The position numbers were made by a program, and so were the translations under genes. Of a DNA stretch of 64,000 nt, positions 9,029 through 16,850 are shown in pieces. A model generated the notes under the pieces. It was not told the origin of the DNA. It did not search any database and saw nothing but the letters and a program-made list of their open reading frames with translations. Within the stretch, counting starts at the first letter, position 1. Each line of letters opens with the position of its first letter. Source of the DNA: Gluconobacter kanchanaburiensis NBRC 103587 (GTDB lineage: Bacteria > Pseudomonadota > Alphaproteobacteria > Acetobacterales > Acetobacteraceae); the NCBI RefSeq assembly GCF_007988905.1, contig NZ_BJVA01000002.1, forward strand, positions 186,001 through 250,000, written 5' to 3'.

Positions 9029-9578
9029 TTAAGGCCCTATAGACTGACATGCGGGAGATATTCAGCTTCTTAGCTATGTCAGTGACAGAAACACCCTCAG
9101 ACTTCATCTTTTGAATGTCCTGTGATTGAGCCATAGCTGTTGGCTTTCTTCCGCGATATTTGCCTTGTTCCTTCGCTTTGGCAATTCCTTCGCGTTGTCT
9201 TTCTTTCATAAGTGCGCGTTCAAACTCAGCGATTGCGCCAAGCATGGTGAGCATCAGTTTCGAAGTTGCGTTGCGTGTGTCTAACTGAGTCCCTCCCATA
9301 GACAGGATGACAAGTGAGCATCCCTTGTGTTCGAGAAGTTCAATCAGTTCGAGCAGGTGCTGTGTGTTTCTGGCGAGCCTGTCTGGCTTCGTCACATACA
9401 GAACGTCGCCTTGTCTGAGGTTATCCAGCAGTTTGGTGAGTTCAGGTCTTGTGCGTTCCGTTCCTGACACCTGTTCGGAATACACGCGCTCACACCCCTG
9501 CCCTTTCAGTTCGTCAATCTGAGCCTGAAGGCCGTGTTGCTGGTCATGTGTGGAAGTGCGTGCGTATCCGAAAATCAT
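9021..9578 (-). CDS. Serine recombinase (resolvase/invertase family)
   Basis: About 185 residues from ATG 9578 (an in-frame GTG at 9593 would add five). The catalytic N-terminal domain has the FGYARTSTHDQ motif with the nucleophilic Ser, then YSEQVSGTERTRPEL, DVLYVTKPDRLARNT and the LTMLGAIAEFERALMKERQREG helix. The C-terminal DNA-binding domain has GRKPTA and a helix-turn-helix (GVSVTDIAKKLNISRMSVYR). It belongs to the Hin/Tn3-resolvase size class. In the element it could resolve multimers of a replicating form or invert DNA; no invertible segment was found. It is preceded by three AAAGTGACA repeats. Confidence 0.92.
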   Translation of the reverse strand: MIFGYARTSTHDQQHGLQAQIDELKGQGCERVYSEQVSGTERTRPELTKLLDNLRQGDVLYVTKPDRLARNTQHLLELIELLEHKGCSLVILSMGGTQLDTRNATSKLMLTMLGAIAEFERALMKERQREGIAKAKEQGKYRGRKPTAMAQSQDIQKMKSEGVSVTDIAKKLNISRMSVYRALSE

Positions 9579-9586
9579 TGTATGCT

Positions 9587-9706
9587 CTGTCACTTTGAAA
9601 TCTTAGACATACAGAACATAATGTCACAAAATTATGAAAGCGATTCCAAAGTGACAGATTTATGAGTGCGTGCGCTTATCACACATGGGCTTGCTCTAAA
9701 GTGACA
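9587..9706. promoter_or_regulatory. Three AAAGTGACA repeats upstream of the serine recombinase
   Basis: CTGTCACTTT at 9587-9596 (inverted) faces AAAGTGACAG at 9648-9657, and a third copy AAAGTGACA lies at 9698-9706. They fill the 129-bp gap between the recombinase start and the end of the primase gene. Spaced copies of a 9-10 bp word in both orientations suggest an operator, or the recombinase's own res-type binding site. Confidence 0.5.
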
Positions 9707-9707
9707 A

Positions 9708-10559
9708 TCAAATAAGTCCCTTCTGGCGTAGGGACTTTATCGCCTCGCTGAACTCGCCGATCTTTGTTCCAGTGCCAGGCACATAAAGGAGTGTGTCATA
9801 CAGTTCGCGCACTTCTTGCTCGCCTAATCCCACTTGAACCATCAGGAAGTGACAAAACGAATAGACGCCTTTGTGAGAGCGTTGAAAGTTCTGAACCGCT
9901 TTCTTTTTCGCGTTGTCCTTTGCTTTTTTGCCTTTCTTGGCAAGGCGTTCTTGCTTTTTTTCCGTTTGTGCGCGTTCGTATTCGTCCCACTTCTCTTTGT
10001 TCAGAAGTTCTTGCTCAAGTGGCCCTGTGATTTCATATGGTTGTTTGTGTATGGATTGCTTGGTGACGCACTTCAAATGAGTGGATGAAGAACAAGGCAA
10101 GTACCATATGCGAGACATATTCTTGCATTGCTCATCAAGAACAATATCTTTTGCGACAAACATCTGATTGAAATGATTGAAAAGTAACTCGTTTTCTTGT
10201 GGAGATTGAAGTGCTTCCGACAACTCCAAAATCACTCTAAACTTATGATGCTCTGGTTTGTGTGAGTGCGTTGTATATAGAAACCAGTTACATCCCATCT
10301 CGTCCAGAACTTCACATGTCTTTTCGATTGAGTTGTTTTCGGAATCAAAATCCAACCCAAACAAGTCAGTACCAAGCGCGTTATCGTTCGTACGTTTTCC
10401 TTGAAATGAGCACAAGGAGAACAAAGAATTATCCTCCTTGTTCTCATACACACGATCAGCTTGTTCAGTCAGAAATGAACAGAAAGAACTGAATGTGTCA
10501 AAATGCTCTGATTTTCCGTAAATCTCCTTTGTTGATGCGTAATGTGTAATCTTAGTCAT
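9708..10559 (-). CDS. AEP-type primase of the element
   Basis: 283 residues. Motifs match the archaeo-eukaryotic primase superfamily: motif I LFGLDFDSE (Asp70, Asp72), motif II TTHSHKPEHHKFRVIL (Ser99-His100) and motif III LDEQCKNMSRIWYLP (Asp142 with the SR...LP segment). A Lys-rich linker (about 190-225) leads to a C-terminal helical domain. Such small primases start replication of plasmids and satellites. Its start overlaps the stop of the helicase gene by 8 bases, giving a helicase-primase operon. It was assigned by motif reading alone. Confidence 0.75.
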   Translation of the reverse strand: MTKITHYASTKEIYGKSEHFDTFSSFCSFLTEQADRVYENKEDNSLFSLCSFQGKRTNDNALGTDLFGLDFDSENNSIEKTCEVLDEMGCNWFLYTTHSHKPEHHKFRVILELSEALQSPQENELLFNHFNQMFVAKDIVLDEQCKNMSRIWYLPCSSSTHLKCVTKQSIHKQPYEITGPLEQELLNKEKWDEYERAQTEKKQERLAKKGKKAKDNAKKKAVQNFQRSHKGVYSFCHFLMVQVGLGEQEVRELYDTLLYVPGTGTKIGEFSEAIKSLRQKGLI

Positions 10560-12150
10560 TTGTGTTTTCTCCGTATTTGTTGAGCCCTTTCAATGAGTTG
10601 TTACGTTCTCTTTTAGCTATATGGATCACGTTTGAAGCCAGCTCGTCTATGCCGCCAGATGAGAAGATTTCTTGTTCTTGTTCTTCTGGTGCGTACTTAT
10701 CCAGAAGGGCTTGTTGAACAATTAACCCTTGATTGCCTTTTGGTGCGAACCATGTGGTGTGTTTAATGCGTAATTTCTGCATTTCAGAAGTGAAGAAAGC
10801 CAAGTCCATCGGCTTGTAACCGAACGTCTGTTGCCATGGGCAGAATTTCTTATGTAACTTTATAAATGAAATCTGTTTACCAGCACCCAATTCAGAGAAA
10901 AATGGTAAATTCGAGAGGACAAATCTTTCCGTGATGGAGAGTTTGTTTTCTCCGACATATTCTTTTTCTTCTGTTTCAAGTGACTTATTGATCATTTTAT
11001 GATCACATTTGATTTCAGATAGTAATTTACAAAGAGAATGAACGAATTTTTGTTCGGGATCATCACGCTCGTTCTCAACCACGAAGTCTCTAACCATATC
11101 CTGAATCTGTTGTGTGGTTAGGTTGTCGTGCTTGGCAGGATCAAATGTTGATATGTACGAAAGTCTTCTCGATTCCTTACTGAATCCGTTTAGGATTTCT
11201 ACCAAATTTCCTGTAATGACTATGTTTGCGATGTTAATAACTGTTGAGTCATTCATAAACTTAGTGCGTATTTGAATGGTCTCATCCGTTCCGTACTTCT
11301 TAACGAACGCACTCAAAATTTTTGGATTTTGTGTGTCCTGCTCATTCAAAATGAGAACTTGCTTGCCGATAATTTCGTTGTTGAACTTGTTAGGATCAAC
11401 CTGATTTTCGTCCAAGTCACCAATGGCAGTTGTGCCGATTATATGCTGCATGAACTTCATGAAGGAGCCTTTTCCGCATCCTTCAACTGGACCGATCAAA
11501 GCTAGTGTCGTGTGGTGCTTGATGCCCGGATTTTGATAAATCGCAGCAAACCAGTGGAGCATGTACAGGAACGGATAGAACTCAGTTCCTTTCCATAAAT
11601 CGGTTGGAGTAGTGAATAAGTTATCAGGCAGTTCATTGGTGACGTTCGTAAGTGAATGTGCGTAAAGCCTTAAACCTCTCTTCAACAATTCATCGTCACA
11701 TTTTTCAGGCGCATAAGTGAGAGAGTCATTTACGTATGAGTTGAGGACATAGTTGCTTCTGAATTTAACAACTTTATCCGGAACAAACGGCAAACACATT
11801 TCGTTTTTAATACGCGGAGATAATTCCCATGCGATGAAATCTTTGATGTTTTGTTCTGTTATTATGGGTTGTTGGCCATGAACAAATTGAGGAATAGGTT
11901 TGTTCAGGAACAGCTTTTCCAAGGCAACCTGAAATGAGAATGCTGAGGCGTACTCATTTCGCATGTTGTCATTTTGAACATTGACCAAGCCATATCTGCC
12001 TGTCTTTTCAACAATGTAAGTTTGTTCAGCTAAAAATTTGAAAATCGCAAATGAGATCTCATCTGATTGCTGAACCTTTGTGCCAAATTCTTTTCTGTAG
12101 TTATAAGGTTTGTATAAGCGGGAGTTAATCCCTGTTGTTCTTGTTGTCAT
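10552..12150 (-). CDS. SF3/D5-like replicative helicase of the element
   Basis: 532 residues. A P-loop GPVEGCGKGS (220-229), a Walker B-like VLILNEQD (265-272), sensor 1 VITGN (311-315) and an Arg finger SRR (327-329) give the compact SF3/DUF5906 helicase order. The N-terminal 200 residues are an unassigned helical region, and the C-terminal part (about 400-470) may bind DNA. Together with the primase next to it, this is a split version of the fused primase-helicase of P4-like satellites and small plasmids. An AAGGA lies 13 bases before the ATG, and a long leader with a terminator-like hairpin lies upstream. Confidence 0.8.
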   Translation of the reverse strand: MTTRTTGINSRLYKPYNYRKEFGTKVQQSDEISFAIFKFLAEQTYIVEKTGRYGLVNVQNDNMRNEYASAFSFQVALEKLFLNKPIPQFVHGQQPIITEQNIKDFIAWELSPRIKNEMCLPFVPDKVVKFRSNYVLNSYVNDSLTYAPEKCDDELLKRGLRLYAHSLTNVTNELPDNLFTTPTDLWKGTEFYPFLYMLHWFAAIYQNPGIKHHTTLALIGPVEGCGKGSFMKFMQHIIGTTAIGDLDENQVDPNKFNNEIIGKQVLILNEQDTQNPKILSAFVKKYGTDETIQIRTKFMNDSTVINIANIVITGNLVEILNGFSKESRRLSYISTFDPAKHDNLTTQQIQDMVRDFVVENERDDPEQKFVHSLCKLLSEIKCDHKMINKSLETEEKEYVGENKLSITERFVLSNLPFFSELGAGKQISFIKLHKKFCPWQQTFGYKPMDLAFFTSEMQKLRIKHTTWFAPKGNQGLIVQQALLDKYAPEEQEQEIFSSGGIDELASNVIHIAKRERNNSLKGLNKYGENTND

Positions 12151-12184
12151 CTCTATAATCCTTCTTTTTAAAATAAGACAAAAT

Positions 12185-12275
12185 AAAACCCGACACGAAA
12201 TTGCAGTTCATGTCGGGTTTTGTCCGTTCTTGTCTTAAAAGAGGGATTATCCTTATTTAGCGAACTGCAATTTCG
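12185..12275 (-). promoter_or_regulatory. Leader hairpin with loop complementary to a second upstream hairpin (candidate RNA switch)
   Basis: An 11-bp perfect stem (12185-12195 with 12211-12221) encloses a 15-base loop, and read leftward it is followed by TTTTATTTTG, a terminator-like U tract between promoter and helicase. Fourteen of the loop bases (12196-12209) are perfectly complementary to 12262-12275, which themselves form a small hairpin (AGCGAA/TTCGCT). This is seen directly. Control of the helicase-primase operon by loop-loop pairing or a short antisense RNA is inference. Confidence 0.55.
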
Positions 12276-12356
12276 CTGTATGTTTCATTTCTATTTATCT
12301 TGTGGATATTCAATCAGTCATTCTCTATACGCATATCAGCCATACTTTAACTTAAT

Positions 12357-12770
12357 GGGAGAAATGAGGACACCCCTAAAGTGGGAAATGAGAACGCAAA
12401 AGTAGGAAATGAGTAGGAAGGAATTTCCCACTTTTCCTGGTATTTCCTTGTTTTTCCAGAAATGAGGACCAGCGGAGCGTAAAAAGTAGGAAATGAGACC
12501 AAAAAAGAAGGAAATATTTCCTGAATTGAGCAGTTCTATTTCCCACTTGAGCCTATTTTTGCGCTCTCATTTCCCACTTTTCGCCTGTTTTTCCCTATTT
12601 ACGCACTTATTTCCTTGTTTTCCTTCTTTTTCTAAAATTCATAATTATGTAAGTATAAAGCAATAAGTACTATTTTCAAAAAAGAAGGAAAACAAGGAAA
12701 TGAGTACGCGTTACTTATTTGCTCGTTTGTCATGACTTACTTACGAAGTTATCATACTCCACTCATTTCC
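12357..12770. other. Candidate replication origin with iterons
   Basis: The word GGAAATGAG (with GTGGGAAATGAGA as the longest form) recurs near 12357, 12381, 12402, 12458, 12486 and 12694, and inverted near 12424, 12538, 12565, 12605 and 12761. The 12381 and 12565 copies are exact 13-base inverted matches. A 14-bp palindrome AGGAAATATTTCCT lies at 12509-12522. A 23-bp perfect inverted repeat (12609-12631 and 12679-12701) flanks a 47-bp AT-rich segment that could be the unwinding element. The cluster lies directly upstream of the helicase-primase genes. Confidence 0.75.
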
Positions 12771-13141
12771 GATACTGTTTTAAATTAAACGTTTTAAGTG
12801 AGGGTGCTTCTGCGTGTGCTCATTTCTGGAAAGGCGGTTCAACAAAAACAGTATATGGATTTCGCTTCTATAAAATTTCTTCTGGCAGGCGCTTATTCCT
12901 TTGAGGCTTTAGCAAATGAAAGAGGGTTATCCCCTTGAGCTAATTTAAAGCCCACACATGCCCCTAATCGTTAAGTTATGCGGAAAGATACCCCACACAC
13001 TTAAAGCGCCCTACAGGCCCATCCTCGCGCCTCTCAGGGGCTAGAGAAGTGCGTGCCATGAAAAAGTTATTTTAAATTTCAAAATCACTACGCACAAAAA
13101 AATAACTAGGGTGTGCGTTTGCGCTCGATGATGAAAAGTTT
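12771..13141. other. Non-coding stretch of the element between origin and the unknown gene
   Basis: No convincing gene is seen. The part at about 12950-13060 is C-rich and contains CCTCTCAGGGGCTAGAGAAG, which can fold on itself. An AT-rich hairpin AGTTATTTT/AAAATAACT (about 13064-13108) followed by T residues in the leftward direction may terminate the gene at 13142-13912. Confidence 0.35.
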
Positions 13142-13912
13142 CTAGAGGTGTACCCCCTGAGTAGGTTTTAGTGACTGGGTGAGCGGCAACAATTCATTCA
13201 ACGTTTGCCGAACTGCCTCATTGATCAGGTCGATGCTCTCACTTCTGTATGAAACCCCGCCCGCTTCCAATTGAAAGCCAATCTTTATGGTTATCAGGGT
13301 GCCATCAGAAAAATCCACAATACCGCCATCTCGAATTGGTGGCAGTTTCTCGTGGCCTTCCTTAGGTTGGACAGACATTGTCGTCGAATTAGGTGTTCGC
13401 TCGTCAACGGCAAATTTACAGGGTACCAAGTGAGAATAAGCTGGCATAAGAAAGCGGTGTTTGTCCTGATTGCTGAAGTCACACAGCAACGACAATCCCT
13501 CACCATACTGAGCACGCGCACGTTCTATAGCTTCCAATGCCTCTTCAGAAATACATTTGACTGAGCCTCTCTCATCTCTGTTCAAACGCACTCCTTTTCT
13601 GCCAAACGGAAACTGAACACGCTTCAAATCGGCGTCTGGATTACTCAATGTGACCAATGCACACGCCACATAATCCAAAGAACTCCTCAAACTGTGAATA
13701 AAATCACCAAGTATCAAACTCAACAAAACATCTGGATGCTTTTTAAAGCGAACAATTTTCTTACTCGAATCGCCTGCAATAGAATTGAAATCAAAGTTAT
13801 CCAGCTTCTCTTCTAGCCTCAATTGTTCTCGCAATTTCTCAAGATGATTTTGAGCGTACCTGTAGCGGATATACGCAGAATGACTCCTCAGCACCGGGGA
13901 CAAACTCATCAC
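13142..13912 (-). CDS. Unknown protein with RSSLDY and NQDKHR motifs
   Basis: 256 residues, soluble, no signal peptide. The recognisable blocks are a helix LILGDFIHSLRSSLDYVACA (about 65-84) and DFSNQDKHRFLMP (about 146-158). This 'small helical domain, then DKHR' layout recurs in uncharacterised proteins from mobile and accessory regions and slightly recalls HEPN-like helical domains, but no catalytic RX4-6H motif is clear. Base composition is less AT-rich than the replication genes, so it may be later cargo. It is the last gene before the right repeat. Confidence 0.65.
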   Translation of the reverse strand: MMSLSPVLRSHSAYIRYRYAQNHLEKLREQLRLEEKLDNFDFNSIAGDSSKKIVRFKKHPDVLLSLILGDFIHSLRSSLDYVACALVTLSNPDADLKRVQFPFGRKGVRLNRDERGSVKCISEEALEAIERARAQYGEGLSLLCDFSNQDKHRFLMPAYSHLVPCKFAVDERTPNSTTMSVQPKEGHEKLPPIRDGGIVDFSDGTLITIKIGFQLEAGGVSYRSESIDLINEAVRQTLNELLPLTQSLKPTQGVHL

Positions 13913-13960
13913 TCAGATTCCTTCGAAAAGCAGCAATATAAGAAACACACCACATAACGA

Positions 13961-14000
13961 TTCTAGGACTTGAAATTCTAGCATAGTCCTAGCATATTCG
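13961..14000. repeat. CTAGCATAG-type repeats near both element ends (candidate integrase arm sites)
   Basis: TTCTAGCATAG and CCTAGCATA lie at about 13975-13994, and related words GCTAGCATAG (about 7039-7048) and TTCTAGCGTAG (about 7083-7093) lie just inside attL. Repeats shared by the two internal ends of an element are what lambda-type integrases use as arm-type sites. The call rests on the words alone. Confidence 0.4.
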
Positions 14001-14052
14001 GTCTGTTGAGATTTTAAGTTTCTGTTTTACAATGGTTTTATGACTGCATAGA

Positions 14053-14112
14053 TCCCTTGGTAAGGGAGAGGTCGACAGTTCAATCCTGTCCAGCAGCACC
14101 ATTTTTCCTTGT
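14053..14112 (+). other. attR: right 60-bp core repeat, partial tRNA-Thr
   Basis: Identical to 6928-6987 and carrying the tRNA-Thr sequence only from the anticodon stem to CCA; the bases before it (ATGACTGCATAGA) do not continue the tRNA. It therefore marks the right boundary of the element and is not a functional tRNA. Confidence 0.93.
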
Positions 14113-14250
14113 CTTTCCGAGACTTGAGATTGCAAACAATCTTATGCCCGACTAGCTAAGTGTTGTCACAGGGCAGAGAACAAGTCTTTTACGCGTAGAT
14201 AAGCGTAGTTTCCGCACACATATAATGTGTACAGACAGAATCGCCACTAG
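14113..14250 (+). pseudogene. Decayed copy of an integrase 5' region beyond attR
   Basis: After the exact repeat ends, similarity to the attL side continues in a diverged form: GAGACTT, GACTAGCTAAGTG, CAGAGAACAAG, ACGCGTAGATAAGCGTAG, TTTCCGCAC and CATATAATGTGT correspond in order to the leader and first codons of the integrase at 6988-7125. Relative to that gene about 11 bp are missing after GATAAGC, which breaks the frame, and no further integrase sequence follows. It looks like the left end of an older related element left behind at the same tRNA. Confidence 0.7.
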
Positions 14251-14301
14251 CGAAAAAACTCGCTTGAAGAACAGATTCTCTTCTTTTCAAAAACCAAAAA
14301 T

Positions 14302-14336
14302 AAAAAAGCTATCTCCCCGGTTGGAAAGATAGCTTT
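14302..14336 (-). terminator. Intrinsic terminator of gcrA
   Basis: A stem AAAGCTATCT / AGATAGCTTT is followed leftward by a T run, 18 bp past the gcrA stop codon. Confidence 0.85.
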
Positions 14337-14354
14337 CAAGGCTGAGATTAAAGA

Positions 14355-15026
14355 TCAGTCGCGCCGGTCGCGAATTTTTACATAAGCAATCGCTGCATGT
14401 TCGGCACAATACGGTTTACCCGGCAACGGAGTCGCCCCGCAGAAATGAAATCCTGGAGTTCCCGGATCTCCGATCGGCCAGCAGCATGACGGGCCACGAC
14501 GGGTCGGACGATCAATCCCTGCCGTCGAAAAACGCGGAGGTGTTGCAGGACGCGTTATAGGAAGAACGCGTGGCTCTGGCTTGACCGGCGTCACAGGCTC
14601 GCGACGCGGCAGCGCCGGCTCGGGGGCTGCGACTTTGGGAGGTAGCGATGCTGCGACGCGAGGCACGGCAGGCTGCGGCACGACACCGGTTTCTTTCGGA
14701 ACAGGTGCGACCACCTTTTCTTCGACAGGTGTCTCCGCGACGGCGGCTTCTTCCTTTTTTGGGAACAGATCAGACGCTGCGGTGGCAGCCGGTGCCTTAG
14801 CACGCGAAGGACTTTTGCGACGGGGTGGCGCATCCGTCGTCACGGCATCTCCCTCCCCGGCCTTGCGGTTCCGGATGGGAGAGGGACGCGGTGGCAGACC
14901 CAGACGGTGCGCCTTGCCGACAACGGCATTTTTGGTGATGGAGAGCTGGCGGCCGATTTCGGCGGTCGAAAGTCCCTGACTCCACAGATCGCGAAGTCTG
15001 GCGATCGTCTCGTCCGTCCACTCCAT
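14355..15026 (-). CDS. gcrA: GcrA family cell-cycle regulator
   Basis: 223 residues. The N-terminal helix-turn-helix MEWTDETIARLRDLWSQGLS, then TAEIGRQLSITKNAVVGKAH, is the family signature. A long Pro/Ala/Lys-rich linker (about 50-175) follows, and the C-terminal RNA polymerase sigma70-binding domain has GPSCCWPIGDPGTPGFHFCG, then KPYCAEHA. GcrA activates promoters methylated by CcrM at GANTC sites. The linker is long compared with Caulobacter GcrA. It has its own terminator; the upstream rnd gene is on the same strand 135 bp away. Confidence 0.92.
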   Translation of the reverse strand: MEWTDETIARLRDLWSQGLSTAEIGRQLSITKNAVVGKAHRLGLPPRPSPIRNRKAGEGDAVTTDAPPRRKSPSRAKAPAATAASDLFPKKEEAAVAETPVEEKVVAPVPKETGVVPQPAVPRVAASLPPKVAAPEPALPRREPVTPVKPEPRVLPITRPATPPRFSTAGIDRPTRRGPSCCWPIGDPGTPGFHFCGATPLPGKPYCAEHAAIAYVKIRDRRD

Positions 15027-15161
15027 ATGTTCGTTTCCCTGTCGCGCTTCGGTGCCTAGACTGGCCCGATATCCTGTTGATTTTCAGTCCTGGGCCACCG
15101 GACCCAGAACATCTTCGGGACGTTTCTTACCAGAAACTCCCCGCTACGTCGAAGGCGGTTC

Positions 15162-16352
15162 TTACGCGATCGTTTTCGCGACGCGCTGAAGCTCCACCAG
15201 ACCATTCACGACGGCCAACGCGATCTCGCCACGCACCAGCGCCTGGGCATCCAGACCGAAAAGCTCACGACGCCAGCCACGCAGCGCGCCGACATCCGTT
15301 TCGCCCAGAGCAATCAAATCCAAATCGTCCGACGAGGCGACCAGACGCGGCGCCACCTTGTGTTCTTCGCACTTGGCCGCAAGAAGAACCCGCAGAAGCG
15401 CCACGAGAGCCGTGGACGGCCGGGAACGGTCGGATTTCGAAGGGGCTTTGGGAAGGTCGCATTCCGGAAGCTCCTGCGCGATCAGGATCGCTTCGAGCAG
15501 TCCCTTGCCCATCTTGCCTTCGGCAAACCCTCTGGTGACGCCCCGAATGCGGCAGAGAGCCTCGACCGTATCAGGATGGACGGCCGCAATCTCCAGCAGG
15601 CTCTCGTCACGGATAACGCGCTGGCGGGGAATATCGGCGTTCTGGGCTTCCTGTTCACGCCAGGCGGTGACTTCACGCAGGATACCGAGCATCCGGCGGT
15701 TGCTGGTCCGGGCCTTCAGCTTTTCCCACAGGCGGCGAGGATCGGGACGGAAGGTCTTTTCTTCCGTCAGGATGGCCTGTTCGGAATCGGCCCAGTGCAG
15801 CCGCCCCTGTTCGGCAAGCTGTTTGCGCAGCGCTTCATAAACCGTACGAAGATGGGTCACGTCGGCAGCAGCGTAGGCTATCTGTGCGTTGCTCAGCGGA
15901 CGCGCCGACCAGTCGCTGAAACGATGCGCCTTATCGATGCTGCGCCCTGTAATCGCGCCTACCAGACTGTCATACCCGACCTGATCGCCAAAACCGGCCA
16001 CCATAGCGGCAACCTGCGTGTCGAAAACCGAAGCTGGAAGACGATCGAAAATATGAAGAAAAATCTCAAGGTCCTGCCGCGCGGCGTGGAAAACCTTGAT
16101 GCAGTCCGGCTGGGCCAGAAGATCACCCAACGGCGCAAGATCAATACCGGGAGCAAGCGTATCGATCAGAACAACGTCTTCGGTTCCGGCTAACTGAACA
16201 AGGCAGAGTTCCGGCCAGTAGGTCTTTTCCCGGACAAACTCCGTATCGATGGTGACGAAAGGCTCATGCTGCAATTTTTCACAGATACGGGCCACCTCCT
16301 CGCTGGAGGTCAGGAGAACGGGAGTCGGGAAGGTCGGAGCTTTCGAGCGCAT
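15162..16352 (-). CDS. rnd: Ribonuclease D
   Basis: 396 residues. A DEDD 3'-5' exonuclease domain has the first motif VTIDTEFVREKTYWPELCL, the second FHAARQDLEI and the third YAAADVTHLRTVYEAL (Tyr and Asp of DEDDy). A central HRDC domain (about 205-290) and a C-terminal HRDC-like helical region follow. The enzyme trims tRNA and other small RNA 3' ends. Length and domain order are usual for alphaproteobacterial RNase D. Confidence 0.93.
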   Translation of the reverse strand: MRSKAPTFPTPVLLTSSEEVARICEKLQHEPFVTIDTEFVREKTYWPELCLVQLAGTEDVVLIDTLAPGIDLAPLGDLLAQPDCIKVFHAARQDLEIFLHIFDRLPASVFDTQVAAMVAGFGDQVGYDSLVGAITGRSIDKAHRFSDWSARPLSNAQIAYAAADVTHLRTVYEALRKQLAEQGRLHWADSEQAILTEEKTFRPDPRRLWEKLKARTSNRRMLGILREVTAWREQEAQNADIPRQRVIRDESLLEIAAVHPDTVEALCRIRGVTRGFAEGKMGKGLLEAILIAQELPECDLPKAPSKSDRSRPSTALVALLRVLLAAKCEEHKVAPRLVASSDDLDLIALGETDVGALRGWRRELFGLDAQALVRGEIALAVVNGLVELQRVAKTIA

Positions 16353-16440
16353 GACACGATCCTACACAAAGCGCAGGATCGTGACCACGCCCCTCACGTC
16401 CTTCCCTTACCCGTTTTCCGGGCAGCTCAGAGGCAAACGA

Positions 16441-16767
16441 TCAGAGAGACTGGTCGATCCAGGCCTTGAGCTGGCTCTTGGGGAGAGCACCCATCTGCTG
16501 CGCGACCGGCTTACCGTCCTTGAAGACGATCAGCGTCGGGATGCTACGCACGCCATACTTGGTCGGCGCTTCCGGATTGGAGTCGATATTGACCTTCGCA
16601 ACCTTCAGGCGGCCCTGATACTCGGCGCCAATTTCCTCAAGCGCCGGGGCGATCATCTTGCAAGGGCCGCACCATTCTGCCCAGAAATCAACCAGAACCG
16701 GACCTTCGGACTTCAGGACGTCTGCATCGAAGCTGCTGTCGCTGACGGCAACGGTATTTGCGCTCAT
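16441..16767 (-). CDS. trxA: Thioredoxin
   Basis: 108 residues with the active site [10 protein letters not shown] (Cys33, Cys36) and the cis-Pro loop SIPTLIVFK. The frame is open further upstream, but ATG 16767 is chosen because AAGGAA lies 8 bases before it and the protein then has the normal thioredoxin length. It is a cytosolic protein disulfide reductant. It lies downstream of addA on the same strand, with 83 bp between. Confidence 0.96.
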   Translation of the reverse strand: MSANTVAVSDSSFDADVLKSEGPVLVDFWAEWCGPCKMIAPALEEIGAEYQGRLKVAKVNIDSNPEAPTKYGVRSIPTLIVFKDGKPVAQQMGALPKSQLKAWIDQSL

Positions 16768-16850
16768 GAGGGTATTCCTTGTGGCGAATGAAGTTTCTGA
16801 AACGGATATCGGCTGCCCCGCCCCTGACTGCAAGGGGCTTTTGATCTGCA

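Larger units (their letters stand above)
6988..14052. mobile_element. 7.1-kb integrated element at tRNA-Thr (satellite/plasmid-like island)
   Basis: The interval between the 60-bp repeats is clearly AT-richer than both flanks and carries a tyrosine integrase next to attL, a serine recombinase, an AEP-type primase, an SF3-type helicase, an iteron cluster and two unknown proteins. Repeat-to-repeat distance is 7,125 bp, the expected size of the excised circle. No phage structural genes, relaxase, type IV secretion genes, recognisable repressor or excisionase are present. The combination resembles P4- or PICI-like satellites or an integrated cryptic plasmid. Mobility is inferred, not shown. Confidence 0.85.

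Noticed and set aside
12357-12770. CRISPR-like array in the repeat-rich part of the element
   Set aside because: The repeated words are only 9-13 bases, occur in both orientations and are irregularly spaced, with no cas genes. An origin with iterons explains them better.
12719-12904. Short plus-strand open frame of 61 codons in the element
   Set aside because: No ribosome-binding site, unusual residue composition and overlap with the iteron region; no support as a gene.
14053-14101. Second tRNA gene
   Set aside because: Only the 3' half of tRNA-Thr is present and the 5' half cannot be drawn; it is the attR copy.
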